From Aquilaria yunnanensis (taxonomy: Eukaryota; Streptophyta; Magnoliopsida; Malvales; Thymelaeaceae), in the NCBI GenBank assembly GCA_039654915.1, contig CM077596.1:2108001-2172000 (forward strand): 64,000 nucleotides of DNA, in the 5' to 3' direction. How positions within the stretch are numbered: position 1 is the stretch's first letter; every line of letters begins with the position of its first letter. Shown piece after piece: positions 33,560 through 45,949 of the stretch. The notes under the pieces were generated by a model, which saw nothing but the letters and a program-made list of their open reading frames with translations, made no database searches and was not told the origin of the DNA. The position numbers and the translations under genes are program-made.

Positions 33560-36170
33560 GCCTTGCTCTAGTGGAGTTCTAGTCTGACCTGCTCCAACGA
33601 AGCAGGGTTTTTAAATGATCCACCAGTTTTGGACCGAGTTGGATCATGATCCATTTATAATGTTTTAAGAAATGGGTCGTGTTTGGAGCTCCATAGAGCA
33701 CCAGTTGAGTAATTGTCCATCAGTTCACTTGTGTGTTTCACTCTCCAATTCTCCATTTTTATGTTTTGCCAATTTAGATGAACAACTAATCCTCAATCTT
33801 TTCTCATCGTTGATTCATTGTGTTCATTAATTCACCGATTCATTGTGTAACTCTGTTTCATTGCTGCATCGACTCGTCTTTTAGTGAATCTTAGGGTTGG
33901 GATCATTGTGGCTTTTGGCCACTGATCCTCGGTCTTCTCCCCTCGTTGATTGAGATGAGCCGTTGACCCTAGGTCTTCTCCCCTCATTGATTTGTTTTGT
34001 TCACCGATTCATGGATTCGTTGCCCAACTCTATCTTGTTGCTACGTCGACTCATCTTTTAGTGAATTCGCCACTGTTTCTACTTTTCCACAATTCCAATT
34101 TATTTCTCTCATTTTGTTTATAGGTTTAAACCATTATATTTGGAGTTCAAGGTCTGCTAAATAAAGCTTTCTGATTTTCCTATCATTAGAGAACAAGATT
34201 TAGTGTAAATCAGTGAAAGGCTGAAAGCCATTATGATTTATCTTCAATATGTCTCACTAAATTTTTCCCTTCGTATGCCTATTTTAGTTCACCAAAGAAT
34301 CCACGGTCAATGCCTTGATGGGCTTCGTTTTCTGCTTCGTTCAGGATTAGTTTTAATCGCAGAGAGAATAAAGTCTATAAAGACCAAAGAGAATAGTGGA
34401 TTTGAGATAAAATTGATATGCAGAAAAGAGAAAGTAAATCTGAGGGAAGAAGACGAAAATACCTGAAAGGTAGGGGAAAAAAAAAAGCAAAACATAGGCA
34501 TAAGTGAGGAAATAAAGTTAGGAGCCAAGTGCCAGCTAGATTACACGTAGGATTGTTTAATAGGGCAGCTAGGCACACAAGCCAATGATTGCCAAAAAGA
34601 GCAAAATTAATTCCCAAGTATTTGAGACGGCCAGGGGCAGTAGAGGAGGCCAAATTTAAGGCAGGGAATTTGTGTACTCTTTAGTCTAGAGCCTTTTTGC
34701 GTCTCCCATTTTGGCATCTAAGTGCCAGCATTACTGCTACCACCATATCATTGTTTATGAATCGAATGATTATAAAAATTAACTTTTTTATTGAATCCTC
34801 TTATCTATATTTTATAATCAATCAAATGGCTACATTGGGCGCTCACTACTTCAGAGCCGAGTTGAGTTAGTTTTTTTTTATAAAAAATTATATTATTTCA
34901 TTCATAAAATTTGCTAGTATGAGGTTCTTAGTACCCTATGTCACAGATACTTTATTGAAGATAAATTTACTTGGTGCCAGGCATAGAATTAGGTTTACTT
35001 GGTAAAGTCTGGACATTATATTACTTTTGCTTTTAAGGATGGGAATGAAGGTGAATCAGTGGAAGTCCGTATATAGATTTTGGTTAGGATTTTTGTGAAT
35101 TGAAATTTCCTTCTAAATTAAATATTTTTTTATTGTAAGCATTGCATGATCGTTTGCCTTCCTAAGTAAATCTTTGTTTTCGCTAGATTAATTTTCTTAA
35201 AAAAGTATGTAGTTTGTGTGGGTGAGTCTGAATCTATTGAACATATTCTTTTCTCTTTTTCTTTAGCGTTGACAATAAGGCATTGCATTGGTGTTGATTT
35301 GATGTATTTTACTTATTTTGGTACACTGCATCAATTTTTTTTTTCTTAGCAAAGTTGTCTCCAACAGGTAAGTTTTTCATTTCTTATTCTTGGATGGTTG
35401 TTGTAGTGGAATGAAAATAGTTTTGTTTTCATCATGGACTTTCTTTTCATTTGGAACATTGATATTTCAACTAAAGAGTTGGAGAGATAAGTTGCACAGC
35501 TTTTTTGTTGTCAATGTCTACCTAATTTTATTTGCAATAGTTCATGTTACTCCCACTACAACTTTTGGTTTAAACTAGGCTTATTTCCTTTGCTTCCCTT
35601 TGTTTGGTTTATAAAGTTAGTTGTCTGTCTTTAGGGATAAAGTGCATGACTGGTTTGCCTTGTTGTTGTGCCATCTATAGATGTTTTTCTTTCATTTGTC
35701 TCCACCAAATTAGTCTCTCCCCTCTTGTAGGTTATGATTTTATAGTCTATAAAAAATAAGGCAAGTCTTTGATCATTATGTTTGTTATGTGATATGTTTT
35801 CTTAGTTTCTGATTTAAGCTTACAAGTGGCAATTTGCTATTGCATCACTTGTCGACCGCAACATCAGTCTTCAAGTTGTTGACTTAAACCTATTTACCAT
35901 AATTTTCCCAACATGCTGCTTAGATTTTGAGATCACTTGCATTAAACTCTACTTGCTTTTCCTATCTTTCTAACCTACTCATTCCAGTTTTGCATTCCAT
36001 CCATTTGGCAACTTAAGCTTTCATAGTTCATGCATAAAACTTGTGTCAGTTTTAACAGATCGTTATCTATGACATATTTTAACTTTTTGATTGGTAATAT
36101 AATCATCCAAAACTTTACTAGATAGAAAGCTTTTTACAATCACTATTAACAATTGTTCTATGAATGATAG
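33560..36170. other. Left interior of hAT Y, no coding part recognised
   Basis: T-rich sequence with no convincing transposase N-terminus. If a BED-finger exon existed, it is either too decayed or separated by introns that I cannot define. Open frames at 34233-34653 are not conserved domains. Confidence 0.4.
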
Positions 36171-36179
36171 TGTTGTTAG

Positions 36180-37520
36180 AGATTGGTTGGCAAAATTAGT
36201 AAGGGTTATTTGTTATTGAATGGAAATTTTTTCCATATGAGGTGTTGTGCACATATATTGAACCTTACTATAAAGAGTGGCTTGGATGTTATGGAAGATT
36301 CTATAGAAAAGGTTCGTGATAGTATCTTGTTTTGGACTGTTGCTCCAAAAAAGAGTGGAGAAATTTGAGGAACTAGCTCGTCAATTGAAAATTTCAAAAA
36401 ATAAAAAGTTGTCGATTAATTGTAAAACACATTGAAATTCAACTTACTTGATGCTTATGACAACTATAAACTATAAGAAGGTTTTTTAGAGATATGAAAA
36501 ATGTGACATTGAGCAAGGATACAAAATTGCAACATCGGAAATTGATTAGGATAGGGCTGCTTTGATTTCAGAAAAATTAAAGTTATTTTATCTGGTTACA
36601 AATAAGCTTTTTGGTACAAAAAATCCTATAGTTAACTTATATTTTCCAAATCTTTGTAAGATTCGGTTGGCATTAAGAGGGTGGATTTTGGACCCAATTC
36701 CTTTAATTTCTGAGGTGGCAAAAGATAAGTTAGGCAATTATGAGAAGTATTGGGCAAATGTACAAAGAATTATGGATGTTGCTACATTATTGGATCCTAG
36801 GTATAAGAGAGTTTTGCTCATATATTACTTGAAGAAGTTATATAAAAAGAAAAGGTTGATGAAGAAGTTGAAAATATTGTGCAAATATGTAGCAATTTGT
36901 TGATAGAGTATGAAATGAATGTGTTTCAATCACCTGTTGCTAACATTTCTTCTATTAGATTGACTGATGAAGAAGAGAATATTTAGGATGTTCCATTGGA
37001 CTATGATAATTATGCCTTAATGAATAGATGAGATAGAAGTAGAGGAAGGTCAGAGTTGCAACATTTTTTTTATATAGATGTGGTTCCAAGAGATCATAAT
37101 TTTGATATTTTAGATTGGTGGAAAATCAAGGATCCAACATTTCCTGAAAGATTGCTAGGGACATCTATGCTACTCTCGTTTCTACGGTTGCTTCAGAGTC
37201 CACATTTAGTATAGGTGGGAGATTGGTGAGTCCTCACCGTAATAGGCTGCAACCTATTATGGTTAAAGCATTGGCATACACTCAAAATTGGTTGCAAGTA
37301 AAGAACAATGGTATGTAAATGTTTCTTTTATTCATTATTTTTTTGGCTAGGTTAATTTGAAAATTTTTTATTTTATTATGTGCAAATATTTTTTTTTTGA
37401 ATTTTTAGTTCTATTGGATAAAATACTTTCTTCGTCCCAAATGTTTCTAGAAGATATTGAAGAATATGATAAATCTGATAGTGGTGATGATGGGGATTTG
37501 AATGTTGCAGATAATTAATA
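36180..37520 (+). pseudogene. hAT transposase pseudogene (Y, Ac/RICESLEEPER-like)
   Basis: Translated blocks: FHMRCCAHILNLTIKSGLDV (36228 on, with the conserved CxxH), then VRDSILFWTVAPKKS, KLSINCKTH*NSTYLMLMT (the CxTRWNST block with damage), MDVATLLDPRYKRVLL (36773 on) and the C-terminal dimerisation part ILDWWKIKDPTFPE with an ASES-type motif near 37190 and a tail of acidic residues. Several stops and at least three frameshifts make it inactive. The order matches plant Ac-like hAT proteins of the RICESLEEPER/DAYSLEEPER group. Confidence 0.8.
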
Positions 37521-38758
37521 CGTAATGTTTATTTGTTACTTTTAATTCCCTTTTTGTAGTTTGTGTTATGTGTGTTGTTTGTTTACTGTTAATATGATCT
37601 TGTTATTTGTTATCTAGGAAGCAAAATGTTGAAGATGGGCACCAACTAATTTCAAGACTTGGGTTTTATTTTTGTGATTTCAAGGCTTGCACTAAAGGTT
37701 GTATTGGCTTCGTACAAAAACTACTTGGTATTTAATACATGACTTTAATAGTTGTGTTTGTTGAACTGTATAGGTAAGTTTAGTTGAGAATTTTGTTCTT
37801 TCATGCTCTAGCTATATTTTTTATTTGTTAGGCAAACTAGTTAGTTGCTTGTTTTGGTGACAGAGTTTAGCACAATTCATTCTTATTTTGGAACTATGTA
37901 TTGATGGCTCTCAGTTGGTGTTTTGATTTACCTTTGTGTGATCTTGTTGTTAATGTTGTACTGATTTTTTTCATATTACATGTTATTTTTACTATCTTCT
38001 TTCGTAAAAAAAATAAGTATGTTGTTTTCCTAAATAATAATAAACTAAACAAGAAAAACAACTTCTACAAATTATTTGAAATAGCTACAAAATTTTTTTT
38101 TTAATTATTTATCAAAATATTATGGATAGGATATTCATGGATAATCCATCAATATCCACAAATTAAGTAGGGCGGGTTGTTGATTGATCCATAAATGAGT
38201 AGAGCATGTTATGGATTGGTCCATTAAAAAATCCAGCAAGGGTGGATCACTCAATGGAACGGGTCGATCCACTCCATGCTGGCCTATCCCTATACATGAC
38301 CTCAGAACGATTCGTTCAAACATTGTTCGATCAAGATTTGAGTTCACGGCTAGAAGTGGGATGTGGGCGGGGTCAACCCGGCCCAAACCGAGACCGGACC
38401 GGAAGTCAACCCTGGCCCAACCCCGTCAAACCTGCCACGGCTTGCCTCGGCCAAAGCCTGTAAAGATGTGGGCCAAGTATCGGCCCTAGAGGAGAAGGAG
38501 GTGCAAAACAACCCGCCCTGGACCAGGAAAAACCCGACAACCCGCCCCGACCCGGACCGGACCAGCCCGGCCCCTAGCACCCAACGGCTCATTAGGCAGC
38601 AACAGAAAGCTGAAAATTATTTTTTTTAAAAACGTTAATTACACAGAAAGCCCTCCAACGGTTTTCTGCTCCATTTTAGCCCCAAAAATTCCATTTTCAC
38701 CTTTCCCAACAACTAAATTTCAGGGACTTTTTGGTCAAACTAATTTTTTACCTTCCCC

Positions 38759-38766
38759 TATAAATA
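38759..38766 (+). promoter_or_regulatory. TATA box of hAT X3
   Basis: TATAAATA, 181 bp before the ATG at 38947, matching the position in the other X elements. Confidence 0.55.
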
Positions 38767-38946
38767 CCAATGCCACTTTCACTCAATCCTCTCACAATCA
38801 CTCAATTTCTCTTCTTCCTCTACTATATTCTCTCAAGCATTATCCTTATTTTCTTAATCTCTTCCAAATTTCTTACTAATCTCCCCCTAATATCTTCATA
38901 ATCTCCTTTTGAATTTGCATTAATTACAACTGTTAGTTTGTGAGGC

Positions 38947-41119
38947 ATGGCTTCAAAAGGAAAGGGCAAGTCGACAAAGAGTTCATCTTCCCGCACCACC
39001 GGCCTCCGAGGTTTGTTCCATCGCTATTCTCAGCCCGTCGTTAAAGGTATCTCAATTCAAGACTTGCACGACGATAATGCCGGAATCGATATGACGAATT
39101 ACAATTTGGGTCTCGACGATCAATTATCCGATGATGAAGTTGAAGAGTTGGATGCAATGGCGTCTGGGAATCTGTCAATAGAACCGACGCCTACAAGTCA
39201 TGAACCCGCCGTGGAGGAAACTCAAGCACAAGGTAAATCCACGAGACTAACTGCTTGCATTTGAGAGCATTATGCGCTCATATACGAAGGGGAGTCAAGG
39301 TACGGGAAATGCAAACATTGCGGGAAAAAATTTCTGCATAAAAAGAATTCTGGCACTGGAATGCTGAAGTATCATATTGAAAATCAACATCCTAACGTTT
39401 TCCCCAGTGTTGGGACTAGTACTGGAGGACAAACACAACTTAGGTCTACAACTGGTGCCAGCGGGCTAGGTATATTTCGTTTTAACCAACAATCTTGTAG
39501 AGAATGTATGGTAAATTGGATTATGCTTACCAAAAAACTTTTTTCACATGCTGAAGATGTCCACCTAGAATCTTGGATAAAATCACAATTAAATCCTGCA
39601 TTTAGATAAGTATCTAAGAAAACCGCTAGGAAAGAAAGCTTTAGATAAGATGAGCCGGAAAATCAGATTTGCAAGCCTATTTTTCTGCTCTTGATCATTG
39701 TGTGGCATTTACTTCTGATATGTGGACATCGCCTATAGGTTAATCATTCTATTGTGTTACTTCTCATTGGATTGATTCTGATTCGATAATGCAAAAATGA
39801 ATTTTTTCATTTAAGGTTATTGAAACAAATCATACTGGTTATCAATTATTCAATTGCATCTTAGAAACTTTACGTGATTTTTTTTGTACTAATAAAGTCC
39901 TGTGCATTTCATTAATAATGCTTCAAATAATGATGTTGTCACTCGTATTTTGAGTCAAAACTTGAAGTCACCTCTCAACTGTGCATTATTTCACGTTAGA
40001 TGTATGTGTCATATTTTGAACATTTTGTGTGCAAAAGGGTTTAGAAGTTCTTCAAAATGAAATTCTGCCTATTTGAAACTCATTGAAATATTTGATGTCC
40101 AGACCTGCTATTTTTCGTGAATTTAAAAGCTTTTGTATTGAAAATCAAAAACCATTTTCTTGGAAACGGTTTAAATTAGATTGCCCAACCCGCTGGAACT
40201 CCACATATTTGATGTTGCAAGATGCATTCCCGTATGCAAATTTGTTGTCAAATTTCATGAATTCAAAAACGGGTTGTGAATTTCTTACGACTGAAGTTTC
40301 GGACAAATGTTCCAAAACCAGTGAATTGCGTAAATTTTTTACGAGGCAACTGAATTTTTCTCTGGTGTTTACTACCCAACCATTCATCAAATTTTGTTTC
40401 ATTTAGTGAACATTACATATGCTTTACATCAGTTTAAAGATGATGAGTTGTTAAAACCGACTGTCAAAGCCATGTAGGCTAAGTGGCTTCAGTATTTTGA
40501 AAACATTCCACCTATCTTTGTAGTTGCTTCTTTACTTGACCCATATGTCAAATTAACGGGCACAACAACATTGCTTGAAGAAATTTTTCATACTTATTTA
40601 GAAATGTCTTATATAAATGTTTTGGCTATGTCTGCTACTACTTCTGAGAACTTGCATTCTTTATACAAGTTATATTGTGAGCGGCATTCGGACAAAATAA
40701 GATTTGAAACTCCTCAAACCGAGCCTCCAAGGAGATCAATCTCCTCAATATTCAACCCGGCCCTCCAAATACTCAAACGATCTCGACCGATGATATGGAG
40801 ATTAGCTGAGGTCGATGACTATCTCAACACATCGTTCGAGGCAAGCGACCTCGACATCTTGGAGTGGTGGAAACAAAAGAGATCAAGGTTTCTGATCTTG
40901 TCGATAATCTCAAAGGATATTTTTGCCGTTCCTGTATCAACCGTTTCATCTGAGGCAGCGTTTAGTCTTGGAAAATGGGTGATATCAGAAAAATGATCAA
41001 GATTGACACCCAACACGATAGAAGTATGCGTGTGCAACCGAGATTGGGACCTCGTAGTACTCCGGCAGCAAGACAAAAAAAGTTCGGATGAAGAGGTAAT
41101 ATCCAATATGGAGAATTGA
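38947..41119 (+). pseudogene. hAT transposase pseudogene (X3)
   Basis: It starts MASKGKGKSTKSSSSRTTGL and is collinear with the X1 protein: DLGLDDQLSDDEVEE, a stop (TGA at 39262) where X1 has Trp, BED finger CKHCGKKFLHKKNSGTG with HIENQH, DMW-type core near 39720, CPTRWNST (40183), and the dimerisation region ILEWWKQKRSRF with VSTVSSEAAFS (40860-40975). The C-terminal tail after VISEK runs about 45 codons to TGA at 41117. This tail is the best guide to what X1 is missing off the window. Multiple stops and frameshifts make it inactive. Confidence 0.85.
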
Positions 41120-41640
41120 ATTTTTTTTTTCTATCATATATGTAGTTTGTATTTGATCTGATTATGCTGTTCAGCATAGATCATAGGTTTCTATTATTCA
41201 TAATTTTTGGAACGTTTTTGCCATTCCAAAATGTAAGGACCGTTCTGTTTATTTGTAAGTGCCGTTTGATTTTTTAACTTAATAAAACTTACACCGGATG
41301 TGGTGTTTTTTCTTAAAAATATTTATGACATATATAATTAATTATGGTTCTAATTTTTCTTTAAAAAAAATAACACCAAACCCGCCCCGAAACCACCACA
41401 GACCCGCCCCACTTGCTACCGGGCTCGACCTAGGACCAAGACCGGCCGGGCCTGGGTCGAGCTGAACTAGTTCCCATCTCTATTCATGGCTAGTAACATA
41501 TATAGCAACACTGAGAGCGAAGATCTTGCCCAAGCTCGAACAGAGAAAGAAGCAACTTAACTTATCGACTTGTTGTCACTGCATTTTAACTTGGACGTTT
41601 TTGCTGCTCTTTTGGTTGATGGGCTAAGAGATGCTTCATG

Positions 41641-43379
41641 AACGAACAAAGGTAATAAACTAATGCAGATTAACTTGGCTTGTCAGTATTGTTTAGCTCA
41701 ACAAAAAAAAGTAAAATAATAATATTACTTTCCTATAATATTATTTTCCTAGCATTTTAAGAATTCTTAAATCAAGCGCTATTTTCTTAGAATTTTAGTT
41801 GCCGAAGATGAATGAATGATTCTCAGACTTTGCTCCTCTCTCTATTCGTGCAAAGTGTTTGCTAATTGTCGATGGAGAAGTTCACTACTGCGACAAAGCT
41901 TTGGTTTTAAAATAATTAGATTTGTTTGCTTTGTTCATTTCTATCCAGGGACATGGAGTTTTTAATGGTAATCCAAACTTTCACAAATATGTCATCAACC
42001 TAGTGAAATCTGGCATCCGCTAATCAAATTTTCAAAATTATACCCGTTATACAACTAAATGCAAATAAGAAATTGAGGGACACAAGTGACCACACCAGCG
42101 AGTCCATTTAAAAGAAATATCTATTCATAAAAAATGAAGATGAGGGAAATTGAATCTGGTTGGGAATTGGGCAGAGCTAATTAAGTTAAACAAAACATTC
42201 TTAAAGCAGATGCGGGAGCAAAAGCGGGAAAGTGTCAAAACTTAAGTTAAAAATGAGAACAGAAATGGGAGTAGTGACTCAAAACAGAAGAATTATAGAA
42301 CTTAGAACCAAAGCCATTAATGTCATTTTTCATTTAAAAAAAAATAGATGCCACATTAGTGAAGTTTACTTAATCTATTTAGTTATTTATTTTTTAATGT
42401 TTTTTTATTTTTTTGATGAAAGATCATTCTCATCAATGACAAGAAAATTTATAGTATCTATTATAAAAATATAACACTGATGAACAAGAATGCTAAACAC
42501 TTGACTTAACTATAGAACTTCCACATTTTTCATGAGTCCTCTTGATACTGTAGAGTGAGGAAAACTCCATTGGATATCTAAAATGGATCTATCTATTATC
42601 CAAGTCTATCGAAGGTAGATCAAGAAAAGAAAGTAAAAAACTAACCAACCAATACTCAATCGGCCTACTATACCAACATACTACTGAAATAACAGGGCAT
42701 CCAAATGTAAAAAAAGGATGATTACTATAATTTTTTGCAGTTGCAAAAGTAAGTGGAAGAAGTTAATTAAATTATCACCTTGCCACCATGTGTCAGGTTA
42801 ACAACTTCGCACAGAGAAGGCAAAAATGCTAAGCATTAACGAAGGCAGTTAGCATCCCCAGAAGAAGCTAACGATTAGTCTCAGTAAAAATATCTAGCAG
42901 TTATCGGGCATTCACGTGAGGAGCAGACCAAGGTTTTTAATAAAAGAGGGCAAAATAAAATTGATCCGAAACTATAATTTTTTTAAGGAAATTTAACCAA
43001 TTTTAAGAATGGGTCAAAATACATTTTTTTAAAAAATTCTTTTAAAAAAGTTAAAGATATTTTATAATTTTATATTAGAAGAATCCGAAGTCTCTACTAG
43101 CTCCCTCTAATTCCATTACTGGCTTTAGGCGTACAAGTACATTATAGATCAGGTAAAAAACTAGCCATACCAATTGTTGATCTACTAAAATGCTTTATCA
43201 TATTTGGCCTTTTGCTCCCTTAAAAGACCCAAAAGGTTGATGTTTTGATTAACTAAAAGAACATGATAAAGTTAAGGAGGTGGGTTATCACTCATGAAGA
43301 TGTCCCTAAAAACGCAATACCCTTACGGGTTAGAGTATAAAAAATCCCATTAAACGAATAACTAAAAATGGAAAAAAGT
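41641..43379. other. Spacer between U3 and U4; no gene seen
   Basis: AT-rich sequence matched in the second block (49151-50868). Short open frames, for example 42232-42474, are not preserved between the copies. Confidence 0.6.
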
Positions 43380-43388
43380 AAGATAAAA

Positions 43389-44245
43389 GGGTTAATTGCA
43401 TATGCGATCCCTTAAGTTTGTTAACTTTAGCGAGTTAATCCTTAAAGTTTAACTCATTAATACCTAATCCCTCAACTTTAGAAAATATAGTGAGTTAGTT
43501 TTTAAACGGATGAAAATGCAGATGACGTTTTTTTTAGGCTAATGTGGCGTGGGGCGCAAGTCAGGCTTGGCTGAGAACCATAACATCCTTCCTTCTTCTG
43601 CCTTTTCCTCCACTATGGCTGGCTCCACCTCTTAACCCATCTCCCTCGATGACCTTTGCTGCCACCTAAAAGAGAGGACGTATGGCGTCGGGCTAATGAC
43701 GCATTATGCTAGGCAAGAAAGGACAACCCATGGGAAGAAGGAGCCACATTCAAGGGGTTGAAAGCTAGGCAAAAACGATTCAATGGGAGAAACAATGGCT
43801 GACTGTGTAGGCGTGAGGAGGAAAGAGACAAATGAATTTGATTCGAGGAGGAGAAGAGACGGCAGACTTGATTTGAGGAGGAGAGAGGTGAGGCCGAATT
43901 TGATTTGAGGTGGAGAACAGGTGGCGGGTTTGATTCAAGGTGGAGAGGAAGCAGAGAAGAGGTTGGATTTGATTTAAGGCAGAGAGAGGCGTGGCCAACG
44001 GTAAGGCCTGAGGCAGTTTTGATGGAGAAGATGGCGGCAGGTGGTGGCAAGGAAAGAAACCCTAACGGTGTCAGGTCACATGATAGCCCGTGACTATTCA
44101 AGGAACTAAGTTGCACACACTTCCAAACTTTCAAGACTAAGTCACATATTTGAATAACTTAGAAGACTAAGTCATAATGAGCCAATCTTTATGAACTAAC
44201 TCGTGTGAGTGAGCAGACTTAAGGGATTGTATACGCATTTAAGCC
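43389..44245. mobile_element. Mutator-like element, 857 bp, perfect 9-bp target duplication and known empty site
   Basis: AAGATAAAA occurs at 43380-43388 and again at 44246-44254. The second block (50875-50890) carries the unfilled site gtaagttaaaaaaagaac. The ends are inverted: GGGTTAATTGCATATGCGAT at the left and GGCTTAAATGCGTATACAAT read inward from the right, both continuing CCCTTAAG. A central part is GC-richer and has a minisatellite. No transposase is present, so it is non-autonomous; the 9-bp duplication points to the Mutator superfamily. Confidence 0.9.
43835..43985 (+). repeat. Minisatellite inside the Mutator-like element
   Basis: About five imperfect copies of a 30-36 bp unit containing tttgatttgaggnggaga. 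It produces a repetitive minus-strand open frame (43709-44134) with recurring Ser-Asn-Pro/Gln motifs, which I regard as non-genic. Confidence 0.6.
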
Positions 44246-44254
44246 AAGATAAAA

Positions 44255-44834
44255 AAAATAACTACTATAAAATTTGATTTATCATTTACCTACTAATTAA
44301 TTTTTTACTATACGCTTATATTTCATTTATTTAAAAAGATGTAAACAGCCAACGTAAGTTAAAAAATTAAAAGTAACAAACATTATTTGACAACATATAA
44401 ATTTATCATATCTAATTGTTTAATTATTAAAGATTTTACTTGCAATAACAGTGATGCAAATGCAAAGTTGACCATGACAAGCGACTCAACAAAATAAAAT
44501 CTCTATAGCGTATCATTTGTCCCGTTGTCTTGTCCGTATAAACTATAAAGTTCGTTTGGAGATAGAAACAGCTTATTTTATTGCACATCTCTATCACGCA
44601 TGGGACTGGCTGATTACATTTTCAGAGCAAGACATGACCAACAGCAGGAACTAGAAATGCCCTGTAAGACCCACTTCTAGAACATGGGACGGCAATACCT
44701 AATTAAAATAATTGTTGATGGCCAAATCGTTATTTTTGCTAAATGTCATATTTGATATGAGATAGTATTTTGCTATATTACCATACCATATGGTGTAACT
44801 GGATATCTTTTCCTTTTTTCAACATCTCTCCCTC
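44255..44834 (+). promoter_or_regulatory. Upstream region of BAHD copy U4
   Basis: Noncoding, collinear with 50880-51462 upstream of U6. The last 30 bp before the ATG are ctggatatcttttccttttttcaacatc plus tctccctc, a pyrimidine-rich leader shared by both copies. No clear TATA box. Confidence 0.45.
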
Positions 44835-45830
44835 ATGGAATCAAAATCACTTAACTCGGTGAGGATATTAGAGATTGACCGGGTGACTCCCTTACGGGCC
44901 TCGCCAATTAACTCAGCGTTTGAGTTCTCTCGACCCCTCACCCTTTTCGATGCAATTTGGTTCAAGTTCTCTCCGGTAGAGCGTCTGTTCTTTTATCACC
45001 TCACCGAGTCAACTCTTCCCCTTTTCAACTCGGTAATCATTCCCAAACTCAAGCATTCCCTCTCCCTCACTCTCCTCCACTATCTCCCCCTCGCCGGCTA
45101 CCTCACCTGGCCCCCAACTTCCTCCTAGCCCCTCATCCTCTATACCCCAAACGACGGCGTCTCCTTTACCATCGCTGAGTAATCCGCCAACTTTGACAGC
45201 CTTGCATCCGGAGGCGCCATACCGGCTGTCAACCTTCACCCTTTGGTTACGAGACTAAACTCGTCCAACGACAAAGTTGAAATACTATCCCTACAGATAA
45301 CGCTGTTCCCTAACCAAGGCTTTTCTATCGGCCGAACGACTCACCACGCTGCTGTCGACGGCAACGCAGCCACTCGCTTCACCAAATCCTGGGCTTACAT
45401 TTGTAGAAAAATCAGCAGCGATCTTTCAGAAAAGCATGTTCCATTGCCAGAAGACCTAACTCCAAATTTTGACACGGCTCGCATAAAAGATCCGACGGGG
45501 CTCGACTTGTCGCTCTTGGACCGATGGCGGGAAGGAAGAAGCGTGAAAATATCACATGAAGTTGGAAAGATTTCTTCAGATGTTGTTCGGGCGACTTTCG
45601 AGCTCAGAACCTTTAACGTAGCAACATTGAGAGCGAAGATCCTGTCCGAGGTCGAACAGAAGAAAAAGAAACTTCACTTATCGACGTATGTGGTTGTGGT
45701 GGCATATATGGCCAGATGTTTGATTCGATGTAAGCAAGAAAGAGAAGACAAAATAGTCATCTTGGCCTGCACCGCCGAGTTTTGACCGCGTTTGGATCCT
45801 CCAGAGCCAGAAACATGCTGCGGGAAATGT
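44835..45830 (+). pseudogene. BAHD acyltransferase pseudogene U4
   Basis: It reads in one frame from MESKSLNSVRILEIDRVTPL at 44835 through LKHSLSLTLLHYLPLAGYLT, the catalytic HHAAVDGN (near 45347) and HLSTYVVVVAYMARCLIRC. Three in-frame stops interrupt it: TAG at 45126, TAA at 45180 and TGA at 45783. There is no frameshift, which suggests fairly recent inactivation. The TGA replaces the Arg codon of ADFRPRLDP and is shared with U6. After about 45830 the gene ends in sequence next to hAT X4, so the C-terminal third, including DFGWG, is missing. Confidence 0.9.
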
Positions 45831-45949
45831 TTTAAAACATTTACACTTTACACAACTTACGCAAGTACTCTTCATATATGCTCCATTTCTAAGAAACAAT
45901 AGTACCCCTCATGTAATGACTATGTACACGTCATTTTAACAATCGGGCC

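Larger units (their letters stand above)
33544..38292 (+). mobile_element. hAT transposon Y, 4749 bp, with 8-bp target duplication
   Basis: It lies between CACATGAC (33536-33543) and TACATGAC (38293-38300); the uninterrupted U5 reads ctcacatgacctcag, confirming the empty site. The ends are short inverted repeats, TAAGGATGGGC at the left and TAGGGATAGGC read inward from the right (9 of 11 identical). Near both ends are copies of gatcca-type motifs. It is a different family from X1-X4: other ends, no GC-rich zone and a different transposase. Confidence 0.9.
38351..41482 (+). mobile_element. hAT transposon X3, 3132 bp, with 8-bp target duplication
   Basis: It lies between TTCACGGC (38343-38350) and TTCATGGC (41483-41490). 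The uninterrupted U5 copy reads gagttcacagccag at this place. The left end is TAGAAGTGGGATG and the right end read inward is TAGAGATGGGAAC, the same type as X1. GC-rich subterminal blocks flank the coding part (38357-38580 and 41380-41465). It sits only 58 bp from hAT Y inside the same pseudogene. Confidence 0.9.
33036..41640 (+). pseudogene. BAHD acyltransferase pseudogene U3, split by two hAT elements
   Basis: Three segments match the paralogue U5: 33036-33543, 38293-38350 and 41483-41640. The first contains LTWPPTSTKPLIFFTLNNG and a retained HxxxD as HHAVLDGN (33302 on). It then carries stops and small indels. The second and third continue exactly where the target sites predict. The 3' piece jumps from STYVV-like sequence straight to the C-terminal FAALLVDGL, so the central part encoding YFGNC and DFGWG is missing; U5 lacks the same part. 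The N-terminal 60 or so codons are also lost next to repeat R2. Confidence 0.85.
41483..45125 (+). repeat. Tandem block duplication, copy C (partner 49011-51738)
   Basis: From the 3' end of U3 through the spacer to the 5' third of U4, this matches 49011-51738 collinearly. The main difference is the 857-bp Mutator-like insertion at 43389-44245 in this copy only. Confidence 0.88.

Noticed and set aside
43709..44134. 141-codon minus-strand frame
   Set aside because: It is created by the minisatellite inside a non-autonomous Mutator-like element and has no recognisable domain.
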